From the NCBI RefSeq assembly GCF_037392515.1, contig NC_090291.1:26398001-26462000 (forward strand): a stretch of 64,000 bases of DNA, written 5' to 3'. This document shows positions 38,901 to 44,900 of the stretch, one piece after another (the stretch's first letter is position 1; the number at the start of each line of letters is the position of its first letter). The notes beneath the pieces were generated by a model. That model was not told the DNA's origin and did not search any database. It was given only the letters and a program-made list of their open reading frames with translations. The position numbers were made by a program, and so were the translations under genes. The DNA is from Haliotis asinina (lineage: Eukaryota > Mollusca > Gastropoda > Lepetellida > Haliotidae).

Positions 38901-41900
38901 TCACTCAACTCCCCAGCATAGACACCTGATTGATAAAAAGCCAGCCAAGGGAGGTAATAAATTCATCGGTCTGAGTCATAGATGCATCCAGGGCATAGTG
39001 GAGATTTATCAGAGCATGTACCCTGGAAATATCAAGGATGATTTTCTTTAGGAATTTTACACTATAACTGTGCTTGTAACCTATAAAACTCCTGAAAACA
39101 CTATCCAGGCCTAGAGTACTACTTAATCAGGCATAAGCATAACCCATCCTATACCAGAGAAAGCACTAATGGTTCTGCAAGTCCTTAACATGTTGAGATG
39201 TAAACAGAGATGTGATGATTAAAATGTTGCTTTTCATCGGCAGCTCAACCATGACAGGCCTCACATGTGTGAAGAGAGACAAGTACTCAGTGTACAACTT
39301 CCTGGACTTCTCTGGTAGTCATGCAGGTGACACAGAACAGCACTCTGTAGACCAGGAACCTGTAAAAGCAATTGAAAGTAGAGGTGGGACAGCATATTTA
39401 TTTAGTCCTTGCAATAAACTAATATTAATTACTTGTTTTTAGTATACATCAATGTAACTGCTCCAACACATTATTTCAGAGTCATCCTCCAAACACACCA
39501 CATATGAAAGTGCGACTCAGAAACGTGACATGAAGTCTGTTACAACTGGACACAAGGCTAGCGTAAGGCCAGCATTCAATTCCATCTTCAGCGTGCTATA
39601 TGAAGATGATGACAAAAAACAGAAGGTCAAGCAATCCCACATGGAACAGGAGAGGGTCACAGAAAGTGTAGAACACCAAAGAGAGGAGGAGAGAGGAGAC
39701 ACACAACATGCAGCTACCAAGGTAGGCCATGTTCAGATGTATAGTGTCAGTGTTGTTGACATCATTTAGTGTCAGAATGTTTTATGTAGTATACTAGTTG
39801 GTCATGTAAGAGCTAAGTAACTATTGTTCTCTGTGTGGCATAAAACGTCTTTACTTATATTTCAACAACAGGAGGACAGTGATGCACCCACTTTGGATCT
39901 CTTCAGAGCTATTTTTAAAAATTCGGATTCAGAAGACAGTTCATCTGGATCAGAGCAAGAGCAAAGTAAAACACAGTCTGAGCCAGTTGCCGCGAAGGAG
40001 TCCTCACATGAAGTGAATGCACAAAAACATAGTGGAGATGGGAAATTGCCAGGTTTGTTGAAAGCCTTGTATCATTATGTTCAGATGGAAGAACCTTTTA
40101 GTACATCCCCTGAAACGATCAATAAGTTTTTTTGTCCTGTTTGTTTTATGATGCAGTAGTATTGAATTTGACTAGATTTGGTTTCTGGCTAGTGCCTTGT
40201 GAAAATTACATGAACTTGGTTTACATTTTTGTTTTGTTGTTAATGACAACGATGAATAGATGATATCCCCAGCATTTTGTGGCAAGCTATTTGACCTGGA
40301 CATCAACACCAGTCATCTCCAGAAACATGTAGTACTCACTCATCTTCACCGACAACAACAAATGGACTTCTCAAATCAACTGGAATCTCAACATCATGCT
40401 CGGCTCACCCCATGTTTTCAAAGACAACAAAGATCACTATCTAGTGAAAGTCATGAACAACAGACCACTGCTTGTGGCTTAAGTTCCGACACAAACCAGA
40501 GACCCAAAATGTGGGTCAGATGGTGTCAGAATTTGATAGTATGGTCGACATTGTGGAATATTTGTTACTGAATTCCATGCTGTACATTCAAGTCTACCTG
40601 GGCAAACCAGATGGCAAGAGCGACATTGAAATCATAACAGGGATCCAACTCCGGTGGTACAAACAACAACAATACCACATTTGATCCTTTTATGTGTGGG
40701 TGAATGTGAATGACTGTGGAAGACATGGTATCACCCCAACTTAATGTTCGCTGATCTCGGGGACAAGCAGGGATTCGATCTGCCTGGCAAGAAAAATACC
40801 TTGTCCGCCATGCACTTACAAAACAATGTGTAAGCGTCACTGCTAGATTTCAAAGAGCCCAGTTGGTTCTTCAACACACCCCTCACCTTGTCCCGCACGT
40901 TCACTAAATACAGGCACATGTCCAAAGTGATAAACAATTCAATAATTCTCACTGGATAAATCTTTTGTTCCAACTTTAGATGACATTGCACAAGTTTTGT
41001 GAATACGAGCTCACACAGGCAATATGCTCTCCCCAACAGAGTGGATGCAGTATTAAAGCCAGCATACCGTATTACCAACTGTGTTTTTCCAATGAGGATG
41101 ATAGCATTACACTACAGACTACACTCATGATAGAAGTGTATTGTAAACACTCCCTCAAATGATTTGTTACTTTTGAATGGACTGTCAGTGGGCTGGGATG
41201 ACACACACATTGACACTGTCGTATCATCATGTAGCTGGAATCAACACCCATCACAAACATAGATGGGCTTCATGTTTCTATGACAGGGATCCACCAGTCA
41301 GAGAGTAATCGAAAAGCAATTAAATAATATTTTATTACATATATAAACTATGGGACTATACCCAGTTTGGGAAGAAGTAGCAAAGACATTGGAGACTGTA
41401 AACAGGTTTTGTTTGTGACAGTTACAGCAGCAACTAGAAAAAGATCACGATGCATGGAGAGAGTTACTGAAAAAATACCCTAGGGCAGTCAATTCCGTGG
41501 ATAGTGCTGACACTGCCCTGATGGCAACCAGCAAGGGATTGGACACGGCTGGTGTCTGGTTGTTATTCACCATTTTAGCCTTACCCATAGTGCTAGGCAT
41601 TGAAATGAAACTGTCATTCATCTAGACTCATTTTTTTCTATCATTGATGGTGCCTTAATTAAAATTCAGACTTATTAGGGACTGGTCCAATACTATCCTT
41701 CACTGTACTACTCCGTGGCACTATCTAACTTTTCTCAAAATGTATTTCCACAAGTTGAAAATATTCTTCAGAACCAATGAAGCTGAAAGTCCACATGCTT
41801 TGTTTGTTCCTCCAGTGATCTTGAACCACTGTTTAATATGGCTGGTATTGTACAACTGTGACAAGATAAAATATTATGGAAACAGCTCAGCCATTTCTTC

Positions 41901-44900
41901 TCATGATGTTGCCAAGTTTTTGTGAAACAGTTTGAAAACTTCTATGGCTTAAGGAACATCATTTTAGTTAGGTGAAACATAAAGACTTTTGTAATGGTTA
42001 TGTTGCTTGAATATCTCTGTGATTACAGTCATGACATTAGAGATACGACCATATGGAGTTTCTTCAAAGATTAGGGTCGTCCTTCAGATGATAAGCTCAA
42101 ACTTGCCACACTCATGAATGTTTTACTTTGTAATGAATATTTGCCATTTTCACAAACATATTTCAAATTTAGTTACCCAGAACACAAGCAGTCACAGTCC
42201 ACACCACCTCCCTGGAGCACCAGTTGCCATAGAGACAGTTCAACAGCGTCTTTCACCAGTAGTGCTTGATACACCACAATCAGAGGATGAGATGGCATAT
42301 GGTCCTGCTTTACCGCCTCCTCCAGGTGAGTTGTCTCCTTTGATACTTTGACACCTTCAAGAAGGTATGGTACTTGGGTTTTTGCTGATGTGGTGAACAT
42401 TCAAGATCTGCATTATCTAGGCTTTGCTCCATTATGAAGCTACCTTGTTGTGATTTACACCAATACTATTCAAGGGTTACTGTTACAAGCAAACTCACTC
42501 AATCACTTATTTAACCAGATGACATTCAAATCGTCATTGACGCCACCTCTAAGTGAGAGAAGTAGTATCAACGGCATTAGGGATAGTATTTAGAACCAGT
42601 TATTCAGATTTCATCTATTTTCTATTAAATTAGTAGCGTGGTATATATTGAATAGCAAAATTGTTATTTTTTTAAATTGAGGAAAACCAGAATCATGTCT
42701 GATCATTTATTTTGTTGAAAACAATCAACATAACACCAGAAAGTTGTTGTTGACATTGAATTGCAATAAGTTCAAACTGATGACTGTCATTCAAATTGAG
42801 ATACCCCTGAAGGTGAAAAGAAAACGTCACTGGAATTCTTGAGGTATCAGAATAGGCCCCACATATGGCTGTCGACAGTGGATTCTAGCAGTCCGAAGAT
42901 GACGTCTTATGGTATTGCTGGACACTGCTGCCCTTGACCTATGAGCAAGGCTGCTGTTACTTCTGCTGCTTGAGTTCAGTTTCATAGATGCTGGATGAAC
43001 TGATCATGTGAATGAGTGTGGCAGTCTGGTACGAAAGTGATCAGCAGTAGCCTTGGTTTGCTGATGATGTTGAGCGAGTCATGTAGTGGTGGTTAGATGA
43101 CAGTCCAATTATGTAGCTGCAGCAGTTGCAGAGCTACCTCGGTCCCACTTTCCTATGGCCTTTCCCTCTGCTCATTCCCTCTGCTCAGTCGTTAGTCTAG
43201 ACGTTGTTTGTGTGGCATGTACACCTAGCATCTATACTGAGCAGGATTCTTTTACACACACCTTTGTAAAGGATTGCTCAGTGAAAGGCATGCTTTCCAT
43301 CCAGAACTGTTGATGCACATGCTACAATTATGGAGAGTCTTTGAACGGCATTTAGAAGTGATACACATAACAAGAGTTTTTTATGGATGACAGCTTCTTT
43401 ATTGTGAAGAGTTACGACATTTTGAAGTATGTTCTTACTTCTTCATCAGGTGAATGATGAAATTATGGGTTTGCTGCATTGTGGGTGTTTTTGTGCAAAT
43501 GTTTCATATGGATGTCAACTTGCATGACATCATCTCAGTTGGGATCATTGTGTCACTTAACTATTTAACGTTCCATAAGCATGAACGCTTACTTTTATGA
43601 GATTTTATTTTTGCAAAACTTGCTTTTCTTTGGTGTTCAGTATATTTCTTAGAACTATTGAACATGAGTGCAACCTCTACCATTTAACTGAAATGTCATA
43701 ATGCGTTGTACTTTTTTGGTAAGGGGGGAACTTGTAAATGCTGTGATGCCATTTGTGCATAGTCTGTCATATGAATCTGATTTGTTTGTTAATTATTTGC
43801 AATCATTCTAACCAATACTGCTGCTCTATCTTATTAGCCTATAATACATTTTTGTATGTTGCAGGCTGTGGTAGATCTGTATCAGCCACTGCATCCTCTT
43901 CCTCCCAGGCTGTGGCTGGCCTGACACTCACAGCTCATCGGCAGTTCAGGCACAAACATAAAGACAGGTCTAGCAAGAAGCACAAGAAAGAAAAAAGGGT
44001 AGGCCAGATGTTTACAGCATGATCTTGAATAAATTTCTAGGTGCTACCAGAAATGATCCATTGATTCATCAAATTAACCAAATATAGCACATATCCCAAG
44101 TAATTATCCTTTAATCTAGTTCTTCATAGTCAGCCCAACCACTGTGGACAAGGGCAGTTAGTATAAGCTGCCCCTGAAATGGAGTGTAAATATTAGTGAA
44201 TTTGTGACTGAAAGTTTATGGAACTGTGAACTGACCTGTGAATACTACTTAGTAGTTGAGTGAGACTGGACCAGATAGCTATGGAATGACAACATAATTT
44301 GCAGAGAATTTGAAACAAGAGGGTCTAAAGACCAAAAAGGAGTATTATGCAAAATAAAACGCATATGCTAAAGCCTTAAATGCTGTTACTTGATGAATAT
44401 CACCTTGAAAATAATGAAAACAAAAGCTTTGAATATTGCCATAAAAACCTTGTATTTTTATGGAAACAAACTTTCTGGCAAAAGCAGTCATTAAAACTAG
44501 TAGAATACATAATGTGTTCCATATTTTACAATGCTTGAAATTATTACCTTCATCTGAATTTTGCATATTGACCATGCTCTTCTCTAAAAATTCATTCCCT
44601 CATAGTCCATAGTCCTCATAGTCCCCATAACATCATCTCCTCAAAAACCATAACACCAAAGAATTTGGGTGAAATAGTTTAGATTTTTTAGTTTGTTTAC
44701 ATTTATTGGTGAGGGAGAGGAATATATATTTGACATTAACTTGTGTCTTTTGTTGAAATTTTAGAATGTTGACTACATATCCAATTGAGCTTGAGTGCTG
44801 TTGAACTACAAACACATAGAACATTTGGAATCAGAAAATTCTGATGATTACCAAAGTCACCAGAAACATTGTTTTCAAAAAATAGAAATCACGGATTTTA